NCBI RefSeq assembly: GCF_005221385.1
Contig: NZ_CP039903.1
Coordinates: 1,860,001-1,924,000 of the forward strand
From: Agrobacterium tumefaciens
Lineage (GTDB): Bacteria > Pseudomonadota > Alphaproteobacteria > Rhizobiales > Rhizobiaceae
Reading direction: 5' to 3'
Length of the DNA: 64,000 bases
Part shown: positions 41,386 through 49,614 of the stretch, piece after piece
How the letters are laid out: every line of letters starts with the position of its first letter
Position numbering within the stretch: the stretch's first letter is position 1
Translations under genes and position numbers: made by a program
The notes under the pieces: generated by a model
Seen by the model: the letters and a program-made list of their open reading frames with translations, nothing else
What the model was told of the DNA's origin: nothing
The model's database searches: none

Positions 41386-42600
41386 ATGATGGCCAAACAG
41401 AAAGTCGCAATGCTGACCGCGGGTGGCCTTGCGCCCTGTCTCTCTTCCGCCGTCGGCGGCCTGATCGAGCGCTATAGCGACATTGCGCCTGAGATCGACA
41501 TCGTGGCCTATCGCTCCGGTTATCAGGGCGTTCTTCTGGGCGATCGCATCGAGATCACCAGCGACATGCGTGAAAAGGCCCCGTTGCTGCACCGATACGG
41601 CGGCTCGCCGATCGGCAACAGCCGCGTCAAGCTCACCAACGCCGCCGACTGCGCCAAGCGCGGACTGGTGAAAGAGGGCGACAATCCGCTTCGCGTCGCC
41701 GCCGAACGGCTGGCCGCTGACGGCATCACCATTCTCCACACCATCGGCGGCGACGATACCAATACGACGGCCGCCGACCTCGCCGCCTATCTCGGCGCCA
41801 ACGGCTATAACCTCACCGTCGTTGGCCTGCCGAAGACTGTGGACAATGACGTGGTGCCGATCAAGCAGTCTCTCGGCGCATGGACAGCCGCTGAAGTTGG
41901 CGCGTCCTTCTTCGACAATGTCAGCAACGAACAGAGCGCTGCGCCGAAGACCTTCGTGATCCATGAAGTGATGGGCCGCCATTGCGGCTGGCTGACGGCG
42001 GCAACCGCGCGCGCCTATATCCAGAAGACCAGCGGCAATGAATATGTCGAAGGCCTGATGATGAACACGCAGATGAAGAATATCGACGGCATCTACCTGC
42101 CGGAAATGGCCTTCGACATCGAGGCGGAAGCCGAACGCCTGAAGGCGATCATGGACAGACACGGCTACGTCACACTGTTCGTTTCCGAAGGTGCCGGCCT
42201 TGATTCCATCGTTGCCGAACGGGAATCGTCTGGCGAAGCCGTCAAGCGCGACGCCTTCGGCCACGTGAAGATCGACACCATCAATGTCGGTGGCTGGTTC
42301 CAGAAGCAATTCGCCGGCCTCATCGGCGCCGAACGCTCCATGGTGCAGAAGTCGGGCTATTTCGCCCGGTCCGCGCCCGCCAATGGCGATGATCTGCGGC
42401 TCATCCAGGGCATGGTCGATCTCGCCGTCGAAAGCGCGCTCAACAAGGTCTCCGGCGTCACCGGCCATGATGAAGATCAGAACGGCAAATTGCGGACGAT
42501 CGAGTTTCCGCGTATCAAGGGCGGAAAGCATTTCGACCTTTCTGCAAAATGGTTTACCGAAGTGATGGAACACGTCGGTCAACCGTTCACAGCGGCCTAA
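41386..42600 (+). CDS. pfp: Pyrophosphate-dependent 6-phosphofructokinase
   Basis: A 404-residue phosphofructokinase. GGDDTN (121-126) has the second Asp that marks pyrophosphate rather than ATP use, followed by PKTVDND (149-155, catalytic) and the MGRHCGW substrate motif. PPi-PFK works in both directions between fructose-6-phosphate and fructose-1,6-bisphosphate. In an organism that uses mainly the Entner-Doudoroff route, it probably serves gluconeogenesis and pentose cycling. AAGGAGAG precedes the ATG at 41386. Confidence 0.93.
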   Translation: MMAKQKVAMLTAGGLAPCLSSAVGGLIERYSDIAPEIDIVAYRSGYQGVLLGDRIEITSDMREKAPLLHRYGGSPIGNSRVKLTNAADCAKRGLVKEGDNPLRVAAERLAADGITILHTIGGDDTNTTAADLAAYLGANGYNLTVVGLPKTVDNDVVPIKQSLGAWTAAEVGASFFDNVSNEQSAAPKTFVIHEVMGRHCGWLTAATARAYIQKTSGNEYVEGLMMNTQMKNIDGIYLPEMAFDIEAEAERLKAIMDRHGYVTLFVSEGAGLDSIVAERESSGEAVKRDAFGHVKIDTINVGGWFQKQFAGLIGAERSMVQKSGYFARSAPANGDDLRLIQGMVDLAVESALNKVSGVTGHDEDQNGKLRTIEFPRIKGGKHFDLSAKWFTEVMEHVGQPFTAA

Positions 42601-42651
42601 TTTTACGATAGGCTAATTAATGCGGTGACAGGGAGGGCAAGGAGGAAAAGA

Positions 42652-43287
42652 ATGTCTGGACAGGCCTGGCTGATTTTTTGTGCAGCATGTGCCGTTGTGT
42701 TCGCACTTCCCTCTCCCCTTGTATTCTCTGTCGCCTCCTATGCCGCCATCCGCGGCAAAAAGACCATCTTCGCCTCCGTCAGCGGCGGGGCGCTCGGCGT
42801 CGTCACGGCCATGACGATTTCGGCCATTCCGGTGGCCGGTCTGGCCTATCTGCCGCAATCCTTTCTGGGTATAGTGCAATGGGCCGGCATCGGCTGGCTG
42901 ATGCTGTTCCTGTTGTGGACTTTTGCGACACCCGCCGCCCAGGCGGCCAATGCCGATAACGACAATCTGCCGGGCAAATCGTGGAGCGGCATTTTCCGCG
43001 ATTCTTACGCCATTGCCGCGTTGCGCCCGCGTTACTTCACATTCTTTCTGGCGCTGTTGCCGCAATTCATTTCCACCTCCGGCAACGCCGTGGAAACGCT
43101 GGCGGCGGCGCAGGCCGCAATCCTGCTTTTAGCGCTTGCCGTTCTCACCGCACAGGCGCTGTTTGCCGGCTCAACGCTGGCGCTGGTGCGCCGCATGTCG
43201 GGCGAGAAGAAAATCCGGCCAAAATACCGCACCCACTTCATTTCCGGCCGCGCCGTCAGCGCCGGTTACAGGCGCATCGCAGCCTGA
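42652..43287 (+). CDS. LysE-family amino-acid exporter
   Basis: A 211-residue, roughly six-helix membrane protein of the LysE/RhtB type, with the N-terminal ALPSPLVFSVASYAAIRGKK where the family has GP.....G..G...G. The start is set by AAGGAGG nine bases ahead of the ATG. It lies 51 bp after the phosphofructokinase stop and may be cotranscribed. Substrate is unknown. A hairpin (43292-43310) follows without a clear T run. Confidence 0.82.
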   Translation: MSGQAWLIFCAACAVVFALPSPLVFSVASYAAIRGKKTIFASVSGGALGVVTAMTISAIPVAGLAYLPQSFLGIVQWAGIGWLMLFLLWTFATPAAQAANADNDNLPGKSWSGIFRDSYAIAALRPRYFTFFLALLPQFISTSGNAVETLAAAQAAILLLALAVLTAQALFAGSTLALVRRMSGEKKIRPKYRTHFISGRAVSAGYRRIAA

Positions 43288-43412
43288 AAAACCGGGATGC
43301 CACGTCCCGGCTTGCCGCTATCCTTACAATAGGTTAATGAAGGCTCGACGGGACACTGCCTGCTTCGCTTGACGCGGGGGTATCGAGAGACAGGCATAAC
43401 GAAGGCGGCAAC

Positions 43413-44498
43413 ATGCGAAATTCGGGCAAATTCCGCGGAAGAAGTGCACTTCTTCTGTCTTCCACCGTGGGTCTGGCATTGGCATTAAGCGGCTGTACCA
43501 GCGTCGAATATACCGCGAAGGAAGGTCCGAACGGCCCGAAAATCGCAACAGTCAACCCCGCAACGGCACCCGCCGCCCAAGCATCGACACAGACGGCAGC
43601 AGCCGAAACGGTACCCGGCATAACTTCCGCCGCACCGGCGACCCAGACTGCTGATGCGGCAACCTCTTCCCAGCCTGCAGCACTTCCCACCGCAGTCGCC
43701 GTCAAGGGCGGACGCGTGGCCCTGCCGCCGGCCTCTGAAATCGCAGCGGCAGCCGCCATTAGCGCGCAGATGCAACCGCAGCAGAATGAAGTCGCTCAGG
43801 CGACGGTGATGACATCAGCGCCGACCACGGTCGCGGCCCTCGCTCCGACAGGCGTCACTCCGGCAGCAGCCGCGATTGCTACCGCTGGCTCAGCGGCACA
43901 GCCGGCCATTCACAACGCCGCAGCCGATCTGCCGCAGGTCGTTGCCGTAAAGGGCAGCTTCCCGCCCGCACCGCCGCCGCCCGGTTCGCCTTCCATTGGC
44001 ACTGAACTAACGGCGGAACGAAAGGTCATTCCGTTGCCGAAGCCGGACAGCACGGTTCTTGCCTACGCCTCTGGCCCCACCAACGCCGCCCTTGCCGCCA
44101 TCCGACAGAACGAAGCGATGACGACGCCGCTCAAGGCAGCGCCAGCCGGACGCGAGAAGCTGAGCGGACTGATTTCCAAATATGCCGTCATGTATAATGT
44201 GCCGGAAGATCTGGTTCACCGCGTTGTGCAGCGTGAAAGCATGTACAATCCCGGCGCCTATAACAGCGGCAACTTCGGCCTGATGCAGATCAGGCACGCC
44301 ACGGCCCGCTCCATGGGCTTCGATGGCCCTGCCTCCGGTCTGTTCGATGCCGAAACCAACCTCAAATACGCCGTCAAATATCTGAGCGGCGCATGGGTGG
44401 TGGCCGACAACAACCGCGACAACGCGGTCCGTCTTTATGCCCGCGGTTATTATTACGATGCCAAGCGCAAGGGCATGCTGCACGTTCTGCGGAAGTAA
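43413..44498 (+). CDS. Lytic transglycosylase lipoprotein (SLT domain)
   Basis: A 361-residue lipoprotein with lipobox LSGC (Cys28), a long Ala/Thr/Pro-rich linker (about 35-225) and a C-terminal SLT domain (about 245-361). The catalytic Glu is in QRESMYNPGAY near residue 270, with NFGLMQIRHATARSMGF and LYARGYYYDAKRK completing it. The linker would span from the outer-membrane anchor into the periplasm to reach the wall. It stands alone, with the 306-bp RIME/PHO region downstream. Confidence 0.88.
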   Translation: MRNSGKFRGRSALLLSSTVGLALALSGCTSVEYTAKEGPNGPKIATVNPATAPAAQASTQTAAAETVPGITSAAPATQTADAATSSQPAALPTAVAVKGGRVALPPASEIAAAAAISAQMQPQQNEVAQATVMTSAPTTVAALAPTGVTPAAAAIATAGSAAQPAIHNAAADLPQVVAVKGSFPPAPPPPGSPSIGTELTAERKVIPLPKPDSTVLAYASGPTNAALAAIRQNEAMTTPLKAAPAGREKLSGLISKYAVMYNVPEDLVHRVVQRESMYNPGAYNSGNFGLMQIRHATARSMGFDGPASGLFDAETNLKYAVKYLSGAWVVADNNRDNAVRLYARGYYYDAKRKGMLHVLRK

Positions 44499-44570
44499 TA
44501 GCCTCCGGCTCGGTTGGAAACGCCGTGTAACCCTACGGCTTCTCTGAAGATATGACGCAAACCTATCCTC

Positions 44571-44656
44571 CGTCATGCTCGGGCCTGTCCCGAGCATCTG
44601 CAACCGTCTGATTTTGTCATGGTGATTGGATCCTCGGGACAAGCCCGAGGATGACG
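44571..44656 (+). repeat. RIME-like double-hairpin repeat, copy A
   Basis: An 86-bp element made of two palindromes, ATGCTCGGG-CCTGT-CCCGAGCAT and ATCCTCGGG-ACAAG-CCCGAGGAT, bounded by CGTCAT and ATGACG. It has the architecture of rhizobial intergenic mosaic elements. Copies B and C are at 57465-57551 (inverted) and 58410-58495 (same direction). Confidence 0.8.
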
Positions 44657-44743
44657 CCGCCCGTGATGACTGCCTTATCGATAATCTCAGGCGTAGGCAG
44701 GTTTCCCACCGTCTTTCTGATTCGTTGCTTTCACCCACAGCCC

Positions 44744-44761
44744 CTGTCATCAAACTGTAGC
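44744..44761 (+). promoter_or_regulatory. PHO box of the btaAB operon
   Basis: CTGTCAT-CAAA-CTGTAGC matches the PhoB consensus CTGTCAT-N4-CTGTCAT in 11 of 14 positions of the two half-sites or better, with a third CTGTAGA half-site at 44769-44775. It lies 44-61 bp ahead of the btaA ATG. PhoB control of betaine-lipid synthesis under phosphate limitation is established in Sinorhizobium and Agrobacterium relatives. Confidence 0.8.
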
Positions 44762-44804
44762 GTCACGGCTGTAGACGCCTCTCAATCGACTGAGAGGTGA
44801 ACAT

Positions 44805-46055
44805 ATGACGAGTGCGGCACCCAAGACCGGCTTCAGCAAAAACACGAAACTGAAGTCCGCATTGCTACAGCACAAGGCACTCTCGAAAAGCGGCCTTTCA
44901 GAAAGGTTCTTCGGAGTTCTTTTTTCCGGTCTCGTTTATCCGCAAATCTGGGAAGACCCGGAAATCGACATGGAAGCGATGGAGCTTGGCGAAGGCCACC
45001 GGGTCGTCACCATCGGTTCGGGCGGCTGCAACATGCTGGCCTATCTCTCCCGCAACCCTGCCAGCATCGATGTGGTGGATTTGAACCCGCATCACATTGC
45101 CCTCAACAAGCTGAAGCTCGCCGCCTTCCGCCACCTGCCCGCCCATCAGGACGTCGTGCGTCACTTCGGCCGCGCCAATACGCGCAGCAACAGTCATGGT
45201 TATGACCGTTTCATCGCCGACCATCTCGACGATACGACCAAGGCCTACTGGTCGAAGCGTACCCTCTCCGGCCGCCGCCGCATTTCGGTGTTCGACCGGA
45301 ACATCTATCGCACCGGCCTGCTTGGCCGTTTCATCGGCGCCGGCCATTTGATGGCGCGCCTGCACGGCGTGAAACTCACCGAAATGGCCAAGACCCGCAC
45401 GCTGGACGAACAACGCCAGTTTTTCGACAGCAAGGTCGCCCCCCTGTTCGACAAGCCGGTGGTGCGCTGGCTGACGAAGCGCAAAAGCTCTCTGTTCGGC
45501 CTCGGTATTCCGCCCCGTCAATATGACGAGCTGGCGAGCCTTTCCTCTAACGGCACGGTTGCCGCCGTGCTCAAGGAACGGCTGGAAAAGCTTGCCTGCA
45601 ACTTCCCGCTCAGCGACAATTATTTCGCCTGGCAGGCCTTTGCGCGCCGTTATCCCGAGCCACATGAAGGCGCCCTGCCCGCCTATTTGAAGCCGGAATA
45701 TTACGAGACGATCCGTAATAATACGGCCCGCGTCGCCGTGCACCACGCCACCTATACCGAGCTTCTTTCCAAAAAGCCGGCAAGCGGCGTTGATCGCTAC
45801 ATTCTCCTCGACGCGCAGGATTGGATGACGGACGGGCAACTCAACGAATTGTGGTCGCAGATCAGTCGCACAGCCGCTCCCGGCGCACGCGTCATCTTCC
45901 GCACCGCCGCCGAAAAAAGCGTTATCGAAGGCAGGCTCTCCACCGACATTCGCAACCAGTGGGTCTATCTCGAAGAGCGTTCGCAAGAGCTGAACGCCAT
46001 GGATCGATCGGCCATTTATGGCGGTTTCCATATCTACCAGAGGGCTATGGCATGA
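44805..46055 (+). CDS. btaA: Betaine lipid synthase BtaA (3-amino-3-carboxypropyl transferase)
   Basis: A 416-residue enzyme that moves the 3-amino-3-carboxypropyl group of SAM to diacylglycerol, giving diacylglyceryl homoserine. The N-terminal LVYPQIWEDPEIDMEAM, the SAM loop VVTIGSGGCNMLAYL and VVDLNPHHIALNKLKL are the BtaA hallmarks. GAGAGGTG precedes the ATG. Its stop overlaps the btaB start (ATGA). A PHO box upstream predicts induction when phosphate is scarce, to replace phospholipids with phosphorus-free lipid. Confidence 0.95.
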   Translation: MTSAAPKTGFSKNTKLKSALLQHKALSKSGLSERFFGVLFSGLVYPQIWEDPEIDMEAMELGEGHRVVTIGSGGCNMLAYLSRNPASIDVVDLNPHHIALNKLKLAAFRHLPAHQDVVRHFGRANTRSNSHGYDRFIADHLDDTTKAYWSKRTLSGRRRISVFDRNIYRTGLLGRFIGAGHLMARLHGVKLTEMAKTRTLDEQRQFFDSKVAPLFDKPVVRWLTKRKSSLFGLGIPPRQYDELASLSSNGTVAAVLKERLEKLACNFPLSDNYFAWQAFARRYPEPHEGALPAYLKPEYYETIRNNTARVAVHHATYTELLSKKPASGVDRYILLDAQDWMTDGQLNELWSQISRTAAPGARVIFRTAAEKSVIEGRLSTDIRNQWVYLEERSQELNAMDRSAIYGGFHIYQRAMA

Positions 46056-46768
46056 AAACCATTGGCGAGAATGTGGGTCTTGCAGACAGCGCGCATGCGG
46101 GCCTGATGGACCGCATGTATCGCCACCAGCGGCATATCTACGATATCACCCGCAAATATTACCTTCTGGGCCGCGACAGGACCATTTCCGGCCTCGATGT
46201 GCCCGATGGCGGCACGCTGCTGGAAGTTGGCTGTGGCACGGGCCGTAACCTGCTTTTGGCCAGCCGGAAGTTTCCGCAGGCAAAACTCTTCGGCCTCGAT
46301 ATCTCATCTGAAATGCTGCTGACCGCGTCGGAAAATTTCGCCGGTAAGGCGGAGCGCCCCATTCTGCGCGTGGCCGATGCCACTGCCTTTCGCGCCGCTG
46401 AATTCGGCCAACCCGACGGTTTCGACCGCGTCATGATCCCCTACGCGCTGTCGATGATACCGGAATGGGAAAAGGCGATCGAACAGGCGCTCACGGCGCT
46501 CAAACCGGGCGGCTCCCTGCATATTGTCGATTTTGGCCAGCAGGAACAATTACCGAAGTGGTTCCGCACCCTTCTGCAGGCGTGGCTTACCCGTTTCCAC
46601 GTGACGCCGCGCGCCAATCTTCGTTATGTTCTGGCCAATATGGCTGGCCGCTTTGACGGTAATCTAGAATTCGAAGAGATCGCCCGCGGTTACGCGTGGC
46701 GGGCCGTCATCACGCTACCGGTCGCCGAAGTGCAGCCAAAAATCAGCCGGATGCTGGCGGACGCCTGA
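46052..46768 (+). CDS. btaB: Diacylglyceryl-homoserine N-methyltransferase BtaB
   Basis: A 238-residue class I SAM methyltransferase with motif I EVGCGTGRN (58-66). Known BtaB methylates the homoserine amine three times to make DGTS. The ATG at 46052 overlaps the btaA stop; a longer open frame from 45821 lies inside btaA and is rejected. Translational coupling and the shared PHO box put both under one control. Confidence 0.94.
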   Translation: MKTIGENVGLADSAHAGLMDRMYRHQRHIYDITRKYYLLGRDRTISGLDVPDGGTLLEVGCGTGRNLLLASRKFPQAKLFGLDISSEMLLTASENFAGKAERPILRVADATAFRAAEFGQPDGFDRVMIPYALSMIPEWEKAIEQALTALKPGGSLHIVDFGQQEQLPKWFRTLLQAWLTRFHVTPRANLRYVLANMAGRFDGNLEFEEIARGYAWRAVITLPVAEVQPKISRMLADA

Positions 46769-47021
46769 TTCTCGAAAAATATTCCGGCGCCTCCGCAGGA
46801 ACAGGGGTGCGCTGCCAACGCGCGGCGTACCACTTGCGAATCCTTGCCGTTATTCCCGCCGCCACGCCACAAATCGCTTCAAATCCAGCGACTTGCGATG
46901 TCGAAAAGGGCCATTGTCCCTTGCCATATCAATTTGTTTACCATGTTATGGGTAAATCGGGAGATGCGCCGCGCCATGTTGCGGCTGCGGGATGGGCAAC
47001 AACACTTTCATCAGGGTTCCA

Positions 47022-47801
47022 ATGCGGCTGCGTTTTTCGGCACTATTGTCGGCTTTGCTCTTGATCGGCGGCTGCACGTCCACGAGTTACGACCTGCTTG
47101 AAACCGCATCCGTTTCCAAGCCGAAATTCGCCGATACCGACCCACAGGATTTCGGCATGAACAACCCGCATCGCCACGAGGTGCACGGTATCGACGTGTC
47201 CAAATGGAATGGTGATGTCGACTGGCAGACCGTGCGCAAGTCAGGTGTGTCCTTCGTCTTCATCAAGGCGACGGAAGGATCGGACCGCATCGATCCGAAA
47301 TTCGGCGACCATTGGCGCAGCGCCGCAGCGGCGGATATCCTCCACGCGCCCTATCACTTCTATTATTTCTGCTCGACGGCCGATGCTCAGGCCGACTGGT
47401 TCATTCGCAACGTGCCGAAGGAAGCCGTCACCCTGCCGCCCGTTCTCGACGTCGAATGGAACCCCGCCTCCCCCACCTGCAAGACAAGGCCCGCCCCCGG
47501 CATCGTCCGCGCCGAGATGCAGCGTTTCATGGATCGCCTCGAAGCCCATTACGGCAAGCGCCCGATCATCTACACCTCTGTTGATTTCCACCGCGACAAT
47601 CTCGTTGGCCAGTTCAAGAATTACCATTTCTGGGTGCGCTCCGTCGCAGCCCATCCGGCCAAAATCTACGAAGAACGCCAATGGGCCTTCTGGCAATATA
47701 CGGCAACCGGCGTTGTGCCCGGCGTAAACGGCCCGACCGATATCAATGTTTTTGCCGGCAGTGAGAAAAACTGGCGGAAATGGGTCGCCTCCGCCAAATA
47801 A
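47022..47801 (+). CDS. GH25 muramidase (lysozyme) lipoprotein
   Basis: A 259-residue lipoprotein with lipobox LIGGC (Cys18) and a GH25 barrel. Catalytic acids are seen in HGIDVSKWNGDVDW (Asp) and LDVEWNP (Asp/Glu), with WAFWQYTATGVVPGVNGPTDINVFAG as the C-terminal signature. It cuts the MurNAc-GlcNAc bond. The start at 47022 (AGGG upstream) puts the signal peptide first. It is not obviously in an operon; 253 bp with no recognised feature separates it from btaB. Confidence 0.9.
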   Translation: MRLRFSALLSALLLIGGCTSTSYDLLETASVSKPKFADTDPQDFGMNNPHRHEVHGIDVSKWNGDVDWQTVRKSGVSFVFIKATEGSDRIDPKFGDHWRSAAAADILHAPYHFYYFCSTADAQADWFIRNVPKEAVTLPPVLDVEWNPASPTCKTRPAPGIVRAEMQRFMDRLEAHYGKRPIIYTSVDFHRDNLVGQFKNYHFWVRSVAAHPAKIYEERQWAFWQYTATGVVPGVNGPTDINVFAGSEKNWRKWVASAK

Positions 47802-47924
47802 ACACGGCCAAGAAGCAACACATTCGAAAAAACCGCGTTCTCACCTGTCGTCTGGCTGCGAGACCCGTTTTTTTGTCGCAAACATATGGGTAAAGCGGGC
47901 CTACAACCCATTGAGGAAATTCCC

Positions 47925-49151
47925 ATGTCTACCTTCCGGTCGCGCAGCATCATTTTTGCCGCCGCTTTGTCGCTTCTTTCCACTGGCTCCGCCCTTGCCA
48001 CGCCGCCCGTTGCCTCGCCTGACGATCCCAAACAGGTCGCCTGCGGCGGTGATCTCGGCGCATTTCTCGAGGGCGTGAAAGCCGATGCGCTGGCCAAGGG
48101 CATTCCGGCCGACGCGATCCAGAAGGCGCTTGCCGGCGCGCAGATCGACCCGAAAGTGCTTTCGCGTGACCGTGCACAGGGCGTCTTCCGCCAGACCTTC
48201 CTGGAATTCTCCCAGCGCACCGTCAGCCAGGCCCGTCTCGATATCGGCCGCAGGAAGCTGCAGGAACTCTCCTCCACCTTCGCTCGCGCCGAAAGTGAAT
48301 ACGGCGTACCGGCTGGCGTCATCGCCGCGTTCTGGGCCATGGAAACCGACTTCGGTGCCGTTCAGGGTGATTTCAACACCCGCAATGCACTGGTGACCCT
48401 CTCGCATGATTGCCGCCGCCCGGAGCTTTTCCGTCCGCAGCTGCTGGCGCTCATTGAAATGGTCCAGCATGGCGATCTCGACCCCGCCGCCAATACCGGC
48501 GCATGGGCCGGTGAAATCGGCCAGGTGCAGATGCTGCCCAAGGACATCATCGCTTTCGGTGTTGATGGTGACGGCAACGGCCACATCAACGTCAAGGATA
48601 GCGCCCCGGATGCCATCCTGACCGCTGCAAAATTCATCCAGCATCTCGGCTTCAAGAAGGGCGAGCCGTGGATTCAGGAAGTCTCCCTGCCGGAAAACCT
48701 GCCATGGGAAAAATCCGGCCTCGGCGGTCCGCTCACCGCCGGTGAATGGTTCGCGCTTGGCGTGACGCCGCGTGACGGCAACAAAAACTTCGCTTCCCTG
48801 CCCGCAGCCCTCATCATGCCGCAGGGCCGCAAGGGTCCGACCTTCATCACCTATCCGAATTTCAACATCTATCTGGAATGGAACCAGTCGTTCATCTACA
48901 CGACTTCGGCCGCCTATTTCGCCACCCGCCTGATGGGTTCGCCCGTCTACAATAAGGGCAATCCCGAGCCGGGCTTTGATGACGCGACGATGAAGCAACT
49001 TCAGACCAAGCTTGAGGCGCGCGGACACAATGTCGGCAAGGTCGATGGCATCCTGGGTTCCGGCACCCGTGTCGCCATCCAGAAGGAACAGCAGCGCCTC
49101 GGCATGCCCGCGGATGGCTGGCCGTCGGCGGCTCTTCTGCAGGCGCTTTAA
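47925..49151 (+). CDS. MltB-type lytic murein transglycosylase with PG-binding domain
   Basis: A 408-residue secreted enzyme. The signal peptide is residues 1-25, and the SLT_2 catalytic domain about 40-330 with the catalytic Glu140 (FWAMETDFGAVQGDF) and GQVQMLPKD. A C-terminal PG_binding_1 domain (about 345-405, LQTKLEARGHNVGKVDG) anchors it to the wall. It has no lipobox, so it is probably soluble in the periplasm. GAGG lies nine bases before the ATG, and a hairpin terminator follows at 49224. Confidence 0.92.
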   Translation: MSTFRSRSIIFAAALSLLSTGSALATPPVASPDDPKQVACGGDLGAFLEGVKADALAKGIPADAIQKALAGAQIDPKVLSRDRAQGVFRQTFLEFSQRTVSQARLDIGRRKLQELSSTFARAESEYGVPAGVIAAFWAMETDFGAVQGDFNTRNALVTLSHDCRRPELFRPQLLALIEMVQHGDLDPAANTGAWAGEIGQVQMLPKDIIAFGVDGDGNGHINVKDSAPDAILTAAKFIQHLGFKKGEPWIQEVSLPENLPWEKSGLGGPLTAGEWFALGVTPRDGNKNFASLPAALIMPQGRKGPTFITYPNFNIYLEWNQSFIYTTSAAYFATRLMGSPVYNKGNPEPGFDDATMKQLQTKLEARGHNVGKVDGILGSGTRVAIQKEQQRLGMPADGWPSAALLQAL

Positions 49152-49223
49152 GCAATCTTAACGGCGCCATCAGGCCTTTAATCTGTCCGCCGGAATCAAG
49201 GCGAAATCGTTAATCTCGACCAG

Positions 49224-49260
49224 ATGACTGGGGATAACACCCCGGTCATTTACTTTTTTT
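49224..49260 (+). terminator. Rho-independent terminator after the MltB-type gene
   Basis: ATGACTGGGG / CCCCGGTCAT (10 bp with one T-G pair, 6-base loop) is followed by TTACTTTTTTT, 73 bp past the stop. Confidence 0.82.
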
Positions 49261-49428
49261 AAACATATGAAGCACTGCGTGAAAGAGAAATAATCTTTTA
49301 TTTTCAGATAATTACAGAATCTTCTTTTTTATGCCGCCTCAAAGCGTGCTGCACTGCATCACAGAAACCGCTTTTCAACTGCCACAAAACGGTCATATTA
49401 TCGAACCTGTCAACAACAGGAGGCACCC

Positions 49429-49506
49429 ATGGGACTTACAAAATCTCTCAATGCCTTGGCAGTCGGTTTGGCGTTTTTGTTCGTAGCGATGATGCTTTTC
49501 ATCTGA
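49429..49506 (+). CDS. 25-residue hydrophobic peptide
   Basis: A 25-codon gene with a near-perfect ribosome-binding site (AGGAGG, seven bases before ATG). The peptide is a short polar start (MGLTKSLN) and one membrane-spanning stretch (ALAVGLAFLFVAMMLFI) that ends the protein. It sits alone in its own unit, between the MltB-type terminator and a strong terminator at 49556. I do not recognise a family. The Shine-Dalgarno strength, isolation and composition argue for a real small membrane protein; conservation has not been tested. Confidence 0.6.
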   Translation: MGLTKSLNALAVGLAFLFVAMMLFI

Positions 49507-49555
49507 CGAGACGTGAAGACCAAACGCAGATAAGAACCGTAGATGACACGAATTT

Positions 49556-49590
49556 AAAAAGCGCAGATCCTTTCGGGTCTGCGCTTTTTT
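49556..49590. terminator. Bidirectional Rho-independent terminator
   Basis: GCGCAGATCC-TTTC-GGGTCTGCGC (10-bp stem with one wobble) flanked by AAAAA and TTTTTT. It serves the 25-codon gene on the plus strand and metF on the minus strand. Confidence 0.88.
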
Positions 49591-49614
49591 CATGTCGAAA
49601 ATAGAGTTTTTAAA

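Larger units (their letters stand above)
44499..44804. other. 306-bp gap: RIME-like repeat and PHO box
   Basis: It contains repeat copy A (44571-44656) and the btaA PHO box (44744-44761). No small gene is seen. Confidence 0.6.

Noticed and set aside
41144-41389. 81-codon plus-strand frame ahead of the phosphofructokinase
   Set aside because: Its 3' end runs into the ribosome-binding site and start of the real gene; composition is not protein-like.
43292-43310. Hairpin after the LysE gene as its terminator
   Set aside because: CCGGGA/TCCCGG has a T run only on the minus-strand side, where no gene ends; too weak to list.
44571-44656. Paired palindromes considered as an attenuator or transposon end
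   Set aside because: The same 86-87-bp double hairpin occurs three times in unrelated gaps, so it is a dispersed intergenic repeat; no transposase or target duplication is seen.
46844-47101. 85-codon frame between btaB and the GH25 gene
   Set aside because: It overlaps the signal peptide of the lipoprotein in another frame and has no family resemblance.
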